From Gammaproteobacteria bacterium (GTDB taxonomy: Bacteria > Pseudomonadota > Gammaproteobacteria > Chromatiales > Chromatiaceae): DNA of 7,248 bases. Positions 1-6,390 of the stretch are shown here, one piece after another. The DNA is taken from contig JABDQZ010000279.1 of assembly GCA_013041975.1 (NCBI GenBank), positions 1-7,248 of the forward strand. The letters run 5' to 3'. Under the pieces are notes generated by a model. The model was not told the DNA's origin, ran no database searches, and saw nothing but the letters and a program-made list of their open reading frames with translations. A program made the translations under genes and the position numbers. Numbering within the stretch: position 1 is the first letter of the stretch; the number at the start of each line of letters is the position of its first letter.

Positions 1-568
1 CAACCAGGGTCATTACCGATTGGTTTTTTCCTGCCACTGAAAACAGCGTCCCAAACACATGGTTTTCACCCAGGTTTGATACCCAGGGCAAAGTACCATT
101 AACAACATATCCACCATCAACACGTTGTCCACTCAGTCGAAAGTCCTCGATACCAGCAAATGCCTTCATGGTATTGGACATACCTGTGCCACCCAGTACT
201 TCACCTGAAGAGACTTTTGGCAACCAGATATTGCGTACAGCATCACTATCTGCGTTTTGCAGATACCAGCCGCAGGTATCCTGACACCAAACGCTAAAAC
301 CAGTAGACAAGCATTCATGCGATACGGTTGCCATTGACTGAATGGCAGCTCCCATATCTACCTGGCCATCGGCACGAGCCAGTGGCAAGTGCTGTCGATA
401 AGCACCCAGAGGTCCCATCTTGCGTAACACTTCTTCTGGATAGTAGCCATCCAGATCAATTTTAACTGTCAGAGGTTTGAGGTCTTGATTAACGATTTGC
501 TGTGTTGCCTCAAGCATCTGATCAACAGGCATCAGGTCATCTTCAATTTTTATTGCAGCTTCACTCAT
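1..568 (-). CDS. Acyl-CoA dehydrogenase-family flavoprotein, N-terminal 189 residues (cut by window edge)
   Basis: The reading frame runs from an ATG at 568 to the window edge without a stop. The fragment matches the N-terminal and middle parts of the acyl-CoA dehydrogenase fold: a helical N-terminus (about residues 10-115), then the beta-domain pattern LGGTGMSNTMKAF (125-137) and DGGYVVNGTLPWVSN (151-165). In relatives this last segment reads NGTKxWxT/S and lines the FAD pocket. The Lys of GTK is Leu here. The region that would hold the catalytic base lies outside the window. Family members are FAD or FMN enzymes, either acyl-CoA dehydrogenases or DszC/SfnC-like flavin-dependent enzymes of sulfur and nitrogen scavenging; the substrate cannot be told. 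The start has a good ribosome site (GGGAGA, about 6 nt upstream). It lies 23 bp behind the OsmC gene, so the two form one operon, probably driven by the sigma-54 promoter at 1185-1199. Family assignment is fairly sure; function is unknown. Confidence 0.8.
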   Translation of the reverse strand, partial: MSEAAIKIEDDLMPVDQMLEATQQIVNQDLKPLTVKIDLDGYYPEEVLRKMGPLGAYRQHLPLARADGQVDMGAAIQSMATVSHECLSTGFSVWCQDTCGWYLQNADSDAVRNIWLPKVSSGEVLGGTGMSNTMKAFAGIEDFRLSGQRVDGGYVVNGTLPWVSNLGENHVFGTLFSVAGKNQSVMTLV

Positions 569-591
569 GATCGTTCTCCCATCCTTGTGGA

Positions 592-1140
592 TTACATAGG
601 CTCTACAGTGAGCTCAACATTGTTACGTAAGGTATTGGCAACAGGAGACCAGACATTTGAATGGCTGATGATTTCATCAATTTCTTCCTGTGGACCATCT
701 CCTTCTGCATCAATTTTTACGCGCACTGCAGAAAAGCCCAATGTCTTGGCTTCATCCAGATCACCGGTTCCCCAGACTGCAGTGACATTGATATCACCTT
801 CAAGAGCGACTTCCAGTTTGCTCAGGTTAATACCCTTGGCAGTAGCATTGGCATGAACACCTACAGCGAGACAGGCGCCCAACGTGGCTAGTAATGCTTC
901 AGATGGATTGGGCGCATTATCCTCACCCAGCAGATGTGGAGGCTCATCAATCAGCATGGGTTCCAAATCACGTACATAGGTCTGCATACGAAACTGACCT
1001 TCACAAACTGTCTTGGCTTTCAGCGTTACAACAGATTCAGGATTAGCTTTACCTTTCTCACCAAGGGCACTAAGGCCATCCTTATCCAGCGGACGCAGGC
1101 AGCTCATGTTCTTGGCGATAGTTTGTGCAGTTGTACTCAT
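592..1140 (-). CDS. OsmC/Ohr-family protein
   Basis: This 182-residue protein is of the OsmC superfamily, cytosolic alpha/beta dimers, many of which are thiol peroxidases. Visible family features are the Q-F-x-M beta strand near residue 50, the helix PNPSEALLATLGAC (77-90) with E81 and the peroxidatic-type Cys at C90, and the C-terminal SPVANTLRNNVEL (165-177). In classical OsmC/Ohr proteins a second Cys stands just before the Pro of the last motif; here that position is Ser165. A standard two-Cys peroxidase cycle therefore looks unlikely, and the protein may be a one-Cys or non-peroxidase member. The ATG at 1140 has GGAGAA about 6 nt upstream. It is the first gene of an operon with the acyl-CoA dehydrogenase-like gene. 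A sigma-54 promoter starts about 33 bp before it, with upstream boxes shared with the cyanate genes. Its role in this locus is unknown. Confidence 0.9.
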   Translation of the reverse strand: MSTTAQTIAKNMSCLRPLDKDGLSALGEKGKANPESVVTLKAKTVCEGQFRMQTYVRDLEPMLIDEPPHLLGEDNAPNPSEALLATLGACLAVGVHANATAKGINLSKLEVALEGDINVTAVWGTGDLDEAKTLGFSAVRVKIDAEGDGPQEEIDEIISHSNVWSPVANTLRNNVELTVEPM

Positions 1141-1184
1141 AATTTTCTCCAGTAAGGGATATGTTTAATGTCCCCAGAGATAGA

Positions 1185-1199
1185 GCAACGCCTGTGCCA
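1185..1199 (-). promoter_or_regulatory. Sigma-54 (-24/-12) promoter of the OsmC/acyl-CoA dehydrogenase operon
   Basis: Read on the minus strand the sequence is TGGCAC-AGGCG-TTGC followed by T. It matches the sigma-54 consensus TGGCAC-N5-TTGCW at every fixed position. The predicted transcript would start near 1173, giving a leader of about 33 nt before the OsmC ATG at 1140. Two TTGTC-N4-TTGTC boxes lie 74 and 105 bp upstream of the -24 element, the right range for enhancer sites of a sigma-54 activator. Confidence 0.88.
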
Positions 1200-1272
1200 A
1201 ACTTTATTTATACTTTAAAAACAATGAGTTATTTAATAATTAGATAAAATCACAATTTGTCACCTTACCTAA

Positions 1273-1286
1273 TTGTCGACATTGTC
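1273..1286. promoter_or_regulatory. Candidate activator box A (TTGTC-N4-TTGTC)
   Basis: TTGTCGACATTGTC is a direct repeat of TTGTC with a 9-bp period, containing the small palindrome TGTCGACA. The same arrangement recurs at 1304-1317 and 6312-6325. It starts 74 bp upstream of the OsmC-operon -24 element, centred near -106. I infer it to be an upstream activator sequence for the sigma-54 regulator encoded next door; binding is not shown by sequence alone. Confidence 0.6.
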
Positions 1287-1303
1287 AGTCCAATAAAAGG
1301 CAA

Positions 1304-1317
1304 TTGTCAGCTTTGTC
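1304..1317. promoter_or_regulatory. Candidate activator box C (TTGTC-N4-TTGTC)
   Basis: TTGTCAGCTTTGTC is a second copy of the 9-bp-phased TTGTC pair. It lies exactly 31 bp (about three helical turns) from box A and on the same face. Together the pair could place two activator oligomers upstream of the promoter at 1185-1199. The box also lies about 30 bp past the 3' end of the regulator gene. An isolated TTGTC half-site follows a degenerate partner at 1257-1261. Confidence 0.55.
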
Positions 1318-1346
1318 GTTATACAGAACTTAAGAATGTGAATTGA

Positions 1347-2957
1347 TCAGGTTTCAAGACCGAGTTTTTTGATGCGGTAACGTAACTGTCGAGGCGTCAT
1401 ATTCAGACTCATGGCGGCACGGGTTTTGTTACCCTGGTGAAATTTCAATGCCTCAAGTAATGCCTGACCTTCATCCTCTCGCACTTTTGAGTAAGGCCGA
1501 ATACCTTCTGCCGGCGATGAAAACAGCTGACTGCCATTAGTATGCTGATGATGAACCACTGGGTTGTAGACGACTTCTGCGGAACTGTCGGGCGAGTTTA
1601 TACCTTCTTCTTCAACGATAATCTGCTTGATCAATTCATAGCTAATTTGCTTATCAGTGCACATCAGCACGGCACGCTTGACCAGGTTTTCCAGCTGACG
1701 AATGTTGCCCGGCCAGGGATACCCCTCGAGCACTTCAATTGCCCCACGACCAAATCCCTGGTCGCGTTCATATTCCTGGTTTGCATTATGCAGAAAGTAT
1801 TGAGCCAGTATGCTGATATCACCCTGTCGCGCGCGCAATGGTGGCAAACGTATGGGAAAGATATTGAGACGATAGAACAGGTCAAGGCGAAAACGATTTT
1901 GATTAACCGCTTCCTGCAGGTTTTTATGCGTTGCTGCAACCACTCGCACGTCCACGGCTATATCCTTGCTACCTCCAACACGCTGTATGACCTTTTCCTC
2001 CAGCACCTTTAACAGCTTGGACTGCAGATCGAGATCCAGGTCCCCTATTTCATCAAGAAACAAGGTGCCATTGCTGGCAAGCTCGACCTTGCCACGCTTC
2101 ATTGCAGTCGCACCGGTAAATGCACCTTTTTCATGACCAAACAATTCCGATTCAATCAAGGTAGCTGGAATTGCAGCACAGTTAATACTGACAAATGGCC
2201 CTTCAGAACGTGCACTGGCCAGATGCTGCATGCGCGCAAACCGCTCCTTACCTGTTCCAGACTCGCCAAGTAACAAAACGGTTGTGCCAGTATCGGCGAC
2301 CTGTAACGCCTGTTGAATTGCCTGTTGCAATGCGGGGCTCTGCCCCATAATTCCATAACGCGAACCCTTACTTTCCAGTTTATTTTTCAATAACTGATTC
2401 TCAGATAGCAGGTCAGCGGTCTGTTCCTGTACCAGCTCATTCACACGCAAGGTTTGGCCAATTAAGGTTGCCAGCACCTGCAACAATGCCAAGTCTCGCT
2501 GAAATGGACGTGTGCGCTGCCTCAAGCGATGCACGGCAAGCACACCGATGGGATACTCTTCAACAATAATGGGAACAGCGATGAAAGAAACGGCTTCGTT
2601 TGGCAAGGTAGTTCGATCGACAGCACGGCCGAGATAGAGTGGTTCTTCATCTATATCCTGTATCAAAGCCAGTTGGCCGGACTGAAATACCTTGCCCGTT
2701 ACCCCTTCACCAATCATATAACGTCCGCGGGACTTTTCCTCATCGGTAAGGCCATAGGAGTAATAGATTCCCAATGCTCCAGTTTCCGGGGTTGGCATCA
2801 ATACTCTTCCCCGGTTAAGTCCAAGCAATTGGGAGAGAATTCTTAAAATTCCCTGAATAGCCGGATGCGGATCGGCTGATTTTGTTACCAGGCGAGCCGC
2901 TTCCTGTACAACCAGCAACTCAGATTCAGGCGTGGATGCAATAGTTTTTGAGTTCAT
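1347..2957 (-). CDS. cynF: Sigma-54-dependent activator with GAF sensor domain (CynF/NifA type)
   Basis: This 536-residue cytosolic enhancer-binding protein contains, in order: a GAF sensor domain (about 15-175, with the NifA-like GEGVTGKV at 83-90); a short coiled linker (172-198); an AAA+ sigma-54 interaction domain with Walker A GESGTGKE (231-238), the GAFTGA loop that contacts sigma-54 (278-283), Walker B LFLDEIG (299-305), arginine-finger region RLDLFYRL (357-364) and WPGNIRQLEN (415-424); and a Fis-type HTH (about 505-534) with recognition helix TPRQLRYRIKK. The Cys-rich linker of oxygen-sensitive NifA proteins is absent. The frame can be extended to a TTG at 3053, but that segment crosses an inverted repeat and lacks family similarity, so I use the ATG at 2957, although its ribosome site is poor. 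The architecture and context match CynF of the cynFABDS cluster described in Pseudomonas pseudoalcaligenes. It probably activates the three sigma-54 promoters in this window. The ligand of the GAF domain is unknown; cyanate or a nitrogen signal is a guess. Confidence 0.9.
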   Translation of the reverse strand: MNSKTIASTPESELLVVQEAARLVTKSADPHPAIQGILRILSQLLGLNRGRVLMPTPETGALGIYYSYGLTDEEKSRGRYMIGEGVTGKVFQSGQLALIQDIDEEPLYLGRAVDRTTLPNEAVSFIAVPIIVEEYPIGVLAVHRLRQRTRPFQRDLALLQVLATLIGQTLRVNELVQEQTADLLSENQLLKNKLESKGSRYGIMGQSPALQQAIQQALQVADTGTTVLLLGESGTGKERFARMQHLASARSEGPFVSINCAAIPATLIESELFGHEKGAFTGATAMKRGKVELASNGTLFLDEIGDLDLDLQSKLLKVLEEKVIQRVGGSKDIAVDVRVVAATHKNLQEAVNQNRFRLDLFYRLNIFPIRLPPLRARQGDISILAQYFLHNANQEYERDQGFGRGAIEVLEGYPWPGNIRQLENLVKRAVLMCTDKQISYELIKQIIVEEEGINSPDSSAEVVYNPVVHHQHTNGSQLFSSPAEGIRPYSKVREDEGQALLEALKFHQGNKTRAAMSLNMTPRQLRYRIKKLGLET

Positions 2958-2972
2958 AACAGATACCAGACA

Positions 2973-2986
2973 TAGTCGACATTGTT
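2973..2986. promoter_or_regulatory. Degenerate box D just upstream of the regulator start
   Basis: TAGTC-GACA-TTGTT matches the TTGTC-N4-TTGTC boxes in 8 of 10 half-site positions and shares the GACA spacer of box A. It ends 16 bp before the regulator ATG at 2957, in the leader or core promoter. No sigma-54 promoter accompanies it. The position would suit autorepression of the regulator rather than activation. This is inference from similarity and position. Confidence 0.35.
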
Positions 2987-3030
2987 CACTGAGCAAGAGT
3001 TGGGCCAGCAATGGACAGCAGCCTGGTAAA

Positions 3031-3069
3031 AACTCAATAAAAACAATAAACAATTGTTTTTATTGAGTT
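3031..3069. repeat. Perfect 17-bp inverted repeat with 5-bp loop; possible terminator or operator
   Basis: The arm at 3031-3047 (AACTCAATAAAAACAAT) is the exact reverse complement of 3053-3069, with AAACA between. On the minus strand the stem is followed directly by a run of five T (3026-3030), which fits a Rho-independent terminator for the importer operon ending at 3212. The stem is very AT-rich, so it would be weak as a terminator. It lies 74-112 bp upstream of the regulator ATG and could instead be an operator or part of the regulator's promoter. The rest of 2958-3211 holds small alternative hairpins at 3159-3175, 3170-3183 and 3198-3210, and no convincing gene. Confidence 0.6.
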
Positions 3070-3211
3070 ATATTAGAAAATCCCTATTTCGAAAAGAAAA
3101 GGTAATAGATTTTAGCTTTAGGTTAATACTGCAACAATGAATAAGACCGAGGCACCGACGCACTTATATGGTGCGCCAGCACCTAAATCCAGCTATACCC
3201 CTGTCAGGGGA

Positions 3212-4054
3212 TTACCCCTCGGCATGCCAGCTTAAACGCTTAATCATGCTGACACAGATACCATCAAGAAAGAAGCCAATAATCCCGATAACCACTACCA
3301 TGGCAGCCAGCGTATCGTATTCAAGCGTGTCTCTGGCGTCGTTAATGGCATATCCCAGCCCACTGGTTACACCCAGGTATTCAGCCGGTACCAATACAAT
3401 CCAGGCCACACCCACCGCAAGTCGAACCCCGGCAAAGATATCCTGACCAATTGCGGGAAGGATGATGCGCCTTAGCATCTGTGAACCATCTGCACCCAGA
3501 TTTTTCGCTACCTTGAACCATAATGGGTCAATTCGTCTCACACCTTGAGCGGTGGAAAACAGGATTGGCCAGATAGCCGCAACCGCAATCAAGAAAACAA
3601 TGGCGCCATCCCAGGTTTCAAAAGCCAGTACCGCAATTGGCATCCAGGCGAGTGGAGAAATCATTCTCAGGAACTGAAACGGCACATGGCTGACTTCACG
3701 CACAACGGCATACAAACCAATGGCAACACCAACAGGCACCCCCAGCAATGCAGCCCATAACAGCCCCAGCCCAATACGCTCCAGACTGGGAATCGTTGCT
3801 TCGAGTACGTAACCATTCGCAACCAAATCAAGCAGGCGGGCAAAAGCAGGAGCGGGTGCAAAATCCGCAAATGAAGAAGTGTCTGGGTTATTGGCTATCA
3901 TCCAGCCACCCAACCACCACAATGCAACCATCACTGCGATTCCCATTAATGGATAAGCTATGGCAGTCAGAGAAAATTTATACACTGCACTCCAGTTAAT
4001 TCCACCTTCCCTGGCAGAACCATCTATCGCAGTGACAGATGATGTGGAGCTCAT
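3212..4054 (-). CDS. cynB: ABC transporter permease, NrtB/SsuC/TauC type (probable cyanate importer)
   Basis: This 280-residue inner-membrane permease belongs to the nitrate/cyanate/bicarbonate and sulfonate uptake family. Hydrophobic segments lie near residues 28-53, 92-116, 133-146, 149-168, 203-225 and 249-270, giving about six helices, the usual number. The cytoplasmic EAA-type loop that docks on the ATPase is clear at about 182-211 (KVAKNLGADG, then LP at 199-200 and GVRLAVG). Its ATG overlaps the binding-protein stop as ATGA, so translation is coupled. It is the last gene of the ATPase, binding protein, permease operon. Substrate is inferred from the adjacent cyanase; the family also handles nitrate, bicarbonate and sulfonates. 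The gene symbol follows that inference. Confidence 0.88.
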   Translation of the reverse strand: MSSTSSVTAIDGSAREGGINWSAVYKFSLTAIAYPLMGIAVMVALWWLGGWMIANNPDTSSFADFAPAPAFARLLDLVANGYVLEATIPSLERIGLGLLWAALLGVPVGVAIGLYAVVREVSHVPFQFLRMISPLAWMPIAVLAFETWDGAIVFLIAVAAIWPILFSTAQGVRRIDPLWFKVAKNLGADGSQMLRRIILPAIGQDIFAGVRLAVGVAWIVLVPAEYLGVTSGLGYAINDARDTLEYDTLAAMVVVIGIIGFFLDGICVSMIKRLSWHAEG

Positions 4055-5286
4055 ACCTTCACCACTTCCTCACGTTCATACGGATTGGCAGGATCAACGC
4101 CTGGCGCTTTTTCCCAGCCAGGGTATTTGGCCATTGCCGCTTTTACGTGTTTATAATCAACCAGATCCTGTGCAACAAACTTGGGATCTACTTTGTCGAG
4201 GAAAGTCTTCTCACCACCAACTAGCGTATCATTCATTGACTCAACAATCAGTTCAGTTGCTGAAGGATACGGGTATGGCGAGAAATCAATACGGCCATTG
4301 GCAAACTCTTCCTTGTTGCGAATCGCATGTGGTTTAGCATAATTGTCTTCATCATAATAAGTCATGGCACGAACCACTGCCTTACCTGGCATTGGCAAGT
4401 ATTTTTTACCATCTCTGGACATCATCATTGCCACTTCTTCCTTGTTTTCCTGCGCATAAATTTCTGCACGAACAATGGCATTCATGACCTTCTGCGTCCA
4501 TTCTGGCTTGGCGTTTACAGTCTCTTCATTCATACAAATCACACAACAAGGGTGATTTTTCCACATATCGCCAGTGAAACGCAGCATCTTGCCACCCGCT
4601 TTCAACTCGCCAAAGGCATTGAATGGCTCGGCAACAATAAAGGCATCAATCTTTTTAGCCGCCAAGGCAGGTGGCATATCGGGTGGCGGCATGATCATCA
4701 GGTTAACTTCATCTTTGGCCAGCTTGGCTTTCTGATCCTTGATAACCGGTTTCAGGCCAGCAGCTCGAAGCCCCATCTGCAATACAATATTGTGCATTGA
4801 ATACCAGTAAGGAACGGCAATTTGCATTCCTCCCAGGTCTTTGAAATCTTCAGCTCCTGTGTGTTTACCCACAACCACAGCCGAACCATTAATATGTGCC
4901 CAGGACATAACCTTGACCGGGAAATCATTGTTATAACGCATCCACACGGGGATCGGCTTAAGCAAATGAACTAGGTTAAATTTACCCGCGGCAAATCCTT
5001 CAACTAACGGAGACCAGCCACGAATCAGAGTTGGCTTCTCGGACTTTAGACCTTCATCTTCGAAAAAACCCATGCCATGAGCGACCAACAATGCCGTTGC
5101 GTCGGTGATAGGTAAATAACCAATTCTCACTACTTCATCGTCGGGTGGCGTCATGTTCGCCATACTCATTCCAGGCAGGGTCATACCCGCTGCCAGGCCG
5201 CCCATTGCCATCGCATCCATCATGAAATCGCGTCGACTCATTTCATGTTTAAAGAGGTAATCCATTTCGTCGTCATGTTCGCTCAT
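4051..5286 (-). CDS. cynA: Tat-exported ABC substrate-binding protein, NrtA/CmpA type (probable cyanate binding)
   Basis: This 411-residue periplasmic binding protein has a twin-arginine signal, SRRDFMM with R18-R19, followed by a Met- and Gly-rich hydrophobic stretch (22-45), so it is probably exported folded. The mature part starts with VVRIGYLPITDATALLVAHGMGFFEDEGL (52-80), the hallmark opening of the NrtA/CmpA/SsuA-like fold, and continues with HNIVLQMGLRAAGL (165-178) and KKIDAFIVAEPFN (211-223). A Cys cluster HPCCVIC (245-251) is visible and would be exposed to the oxidising periplasm. The family includes nitrate, bicarbonate, cyanate and sulfonate binders. The neighbouring cyanase and CynF-like regulator point to cyanate, but this is inference. 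The start has AGGAAA about 9 nt upstream, 53 bp after the ATPase gene; the stop overlaps the permease start by 4 bp. Confidence 0.87.
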   Translation of the reverse strand: MSEHDDEMDYLFKHEMSRRDFMMDAMAMGGLAAGMTLPGMSMANMTPPDDEVVRIGYLPITDATALLVAHGMGFFEDEGLKSEKPTLIRGWSPLVEGFAAGKFNLVHLLKPIPVWMRYNNDFPVKVMSWAHINGSAVVVGKHTGAEDFKDLGGMQIAVPYWYSMHNIVLQMGLRAAGLKPVIKDQKAKLAKDEVNLMIMPPPDMPPALAAKKIDAFIVAEPFNAFGELKAGGKMLRFTGDMWKNHPCCVICMNEETVNAKPEWTQKVMNAIVRAEIYAQENKEEVAMMMSRDGKKYLPMPGKAVVRAMTYYDEDNYAKPHAIRNKEEFANGRIDFSPYPYPSATELIVESMNDTLVGGEKTFLDKVDPKFVAQDLVDYKHVKAAMAKYPGWEKAPGVDPANPYEREEVVKV

Positions 5287-5339
5287 CGTTAAATTTCCTA
5301 TGCTTTAGTTAATTGAGATTTCTAAAATTTGTTTGCTTT

Positions 5340-6164
5340 TCAGGCTGCCTTCTGGGCATCAGTTGTTTCACTTTCAGTCTTATTAGTATCGACCGTTTCA
5401 GCTTGCGAATGCTCAAGATCAGCATCGCCAACGAGTGATTCAAACTGGTTCATCAGTTGTTCACGGCTTCTACTAAATTCGACAGAAGCACGATTGCGCG
5501 GGAAAGGTAAATCAACTGCCATTTCGCCTACTATGCGTCCTGGGTTGGCGGACATAATCAATACCCTGTCTGCCATCGCCACAGCCTCGTCAATATCATG
5601 AGTAACGATGACCATTGTCAGGTCTTCTCGGGAGACAATATCAGCCACCTCATCCTGCAGGGATGAGCGTGTAAATGCATCCAGGGCAGAAAAGGGTTCA
5701 TCCAGCAACAGCAAGTCAGGCGAGGTTGCCAAAGAGCGCGCCAGTGCTACACGCTGCTGCTGACCACCAGAAAGACTTTGTACATTCGCGTCAGCCTTGT
5801 CAGTGAGACCGACCAGTGACATCAGGTAATCAATTTTCGCTGGGTCTTTTTTTCCGGCGAAGACCAGTCCAAGTTCAGCGTTTTCCCTGACCGACATCCA
5901 GGGATAAAGAGAGGCTTTCTGAAACATCATGTTCCATTTTGCACTAGGCTTTGAAACCTGGTGTCCATGGATACGAACACAGCCCTCTGAGGGCAGCAGC
6001 AATCCTGCCAGCATGTGCAACAAAGTGGATTTTCCGCAACCACTTCTACCAATCAGAGCTATTTTTTCACCAGGCTGTATTTTTAATTCAATGTCTTTAA
6101 GCGTTGGGGCGTCAGCCCCTTTAAAAGTATGTGTTATATAATCAATACTGATATTAGTACTCAT
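5340..6164 (-). CDS. cynD: ABC transporter ATP-binding protein, NrtD/SsuB/TauB type (probable cyanate importer)
   Basis: This 274-residue cytoplasmic ATPase powers the importer and is the first gene of its operon. All nucleotide-binding motifs are intact: Walker A GRSGCGKST (39-47), Q-loop Q82 in MFQKASLYPW, signature LSGGQ (131-135), Walker B LLLLDEP (151-157) with catalytic E156, D-loop SALD (159-162) and switch His189 in VTHD. These sequence patterns are typical of the nitrate/sulfonate/taurine uptake class. A hydrophilic, acidic and Thr/Ser-rich tail (about 247-274) extends past the usual end and looks disordered. The ATG at 6164 has GAGGA about 7 nt upstream. The operon promoter is the sigma-54 element at 6225-6239. 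In the related cynABD operons I recall, the binding-protein gene comes first; here the ATPase leads. Substrate is inferred from context. Confidence 0.88.
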   Translation of the reverse strand: MSTNISIDYITHTFKGADAPTLKDIELKIQPGEKIALIGRSGCGKSTLLHMLAGLLLPSEGCVRIHGHQVSKPSAKWNMMFQKASLYPWMSVRENAELGLVFAGKKDPAKIDYLMSLVGLTDKADANVQSLSGGQQQRVALARSLATSPDLLLLDEPFSALDAFTRSSLQDEVADIVSREDLTMVIVTHDIDEAVAMADRVLIMSANPGRIVGEMAVDLPFPRNRASVEFSRSREQLMNQFESLVGDADLEHSQAETVDTNKTESETTDAQKAA

Positions 6165-6224
6165 GACTAATCCTCGTTTAAACCGTGTTTTGCATGATTG
6201 CTACATGCTGTTAAACACCCTTTT

Positions 6225-6239
6225 GCAGATATCGTGCCA
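6225..6239 (-). promoter_or_regulatory. Sigma-54 promoter of the importer operon
   Basis: On the minus strand the sequence reads TGGCAC-GATAT-CTGC followed by A. It matches TGGCAC-N5-TTGCA except for C in place of the first T of the -12 block; the essential GG and GC are present at correct spacing. The transcript would start near 6213, about 49 nt before the ATPase ATG. Box B begins 73 bp upstream of its -24 element, the same spacing as box A from the OsmC-operon promoter. Confidence 0.8.
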
Positions 6240-6311
6240 CGCACTCCAAAAGCTGTTTTACAGGGATTTGGCGCTTCAAACGTCTCGAACAGACTCACGA
6301 AAAGTCAACAT

Positions 6312-6325
6312 TGTCGACTTTGTCA
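6312..6325. promoter_or_regulatory. Candidate activator box B, shared by the divergent promoters
   Basis: TTGTCGACTTTGTC repeats TTGTC with the same 9-bp period as boxes A and C. A third weaker half (AAGTC, 6303-6307) keeps the phase. The second half also forms the perfect inverted repeat TTGTC-A-GACAA (6321-6331). It lies between the importer and cyanase promoters, centred about -105 from the importer start and -131 from the cyanase start, so one site could serve both. Inferred to bind the CynF-like regulator. Confidence 0.6.
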
Positions 6326-6345
6326 GACAATAAACCACGCTATGT

Positions 6346-6359
6346 TGGACAATTTGTCA
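6346..6359. promoter_or_regulatory. Candidate activator box E, cyanase side of the divergent region
   Basis: TTGGA-CAAT-TTGTC has one perfect and one 3-of-5 half-site in the 9-bp arrangement, and contains the inverted repeat GACAA-T-TTGTC (6349-6359). It lies 65 bp upstream of the cyanase -24 element and 34 bp from box B. Weaker than boxes A to C. Confidence 0.45.
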
Positions 6360-6390
6360 TTATTCTTTTATTAAAACTTCATTTGCCACG

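Noticed and set aside
1250..1325. NifA-type TGT-N10-ACA site
   Set aside because: Each TGT in this interval was checked and none is followed by ACA at the right spacing.
1542..2012. 156-codon open frame on the plus strand
   Set aside because: It lies wholly inside the AAA+ regulator gene on the other strand, whose Walker B, GAFTGA and other motifs are intact; the plus-strand product has no recognisable features.
2958..3053. N-terminal extension of the regulator from TTG at 3053
   Set aside because: The 32 extra residues are hydrophobic and Cys-rich, start inside the 17-bp inverted repeat and do not resemble the family; the ATG at 2957 begins a normal-length protein.
3159..3210. Cluster of small GC hairpins after the permease gene as a Rho-independent terminator
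   Set aside because: Stems are only 5-6 bp, mutually exclusive in part, and no T-run follows; the AT-rich inverted repeat further on is a better candidate.
3960..4337. 125-codon plus-strand frame across the permease/binding-protein junction
   Set aside because: Spans two real genes on the opposite strand that are joined by a coupled ATGA overlap; no ribosome site or domain.
4327..4800. 157-codon open frame on the plus strand
   Set aside because: Antisense to the binding-protein gene, with composition rich in His, Ile and Phe as expected from a shadow frame.
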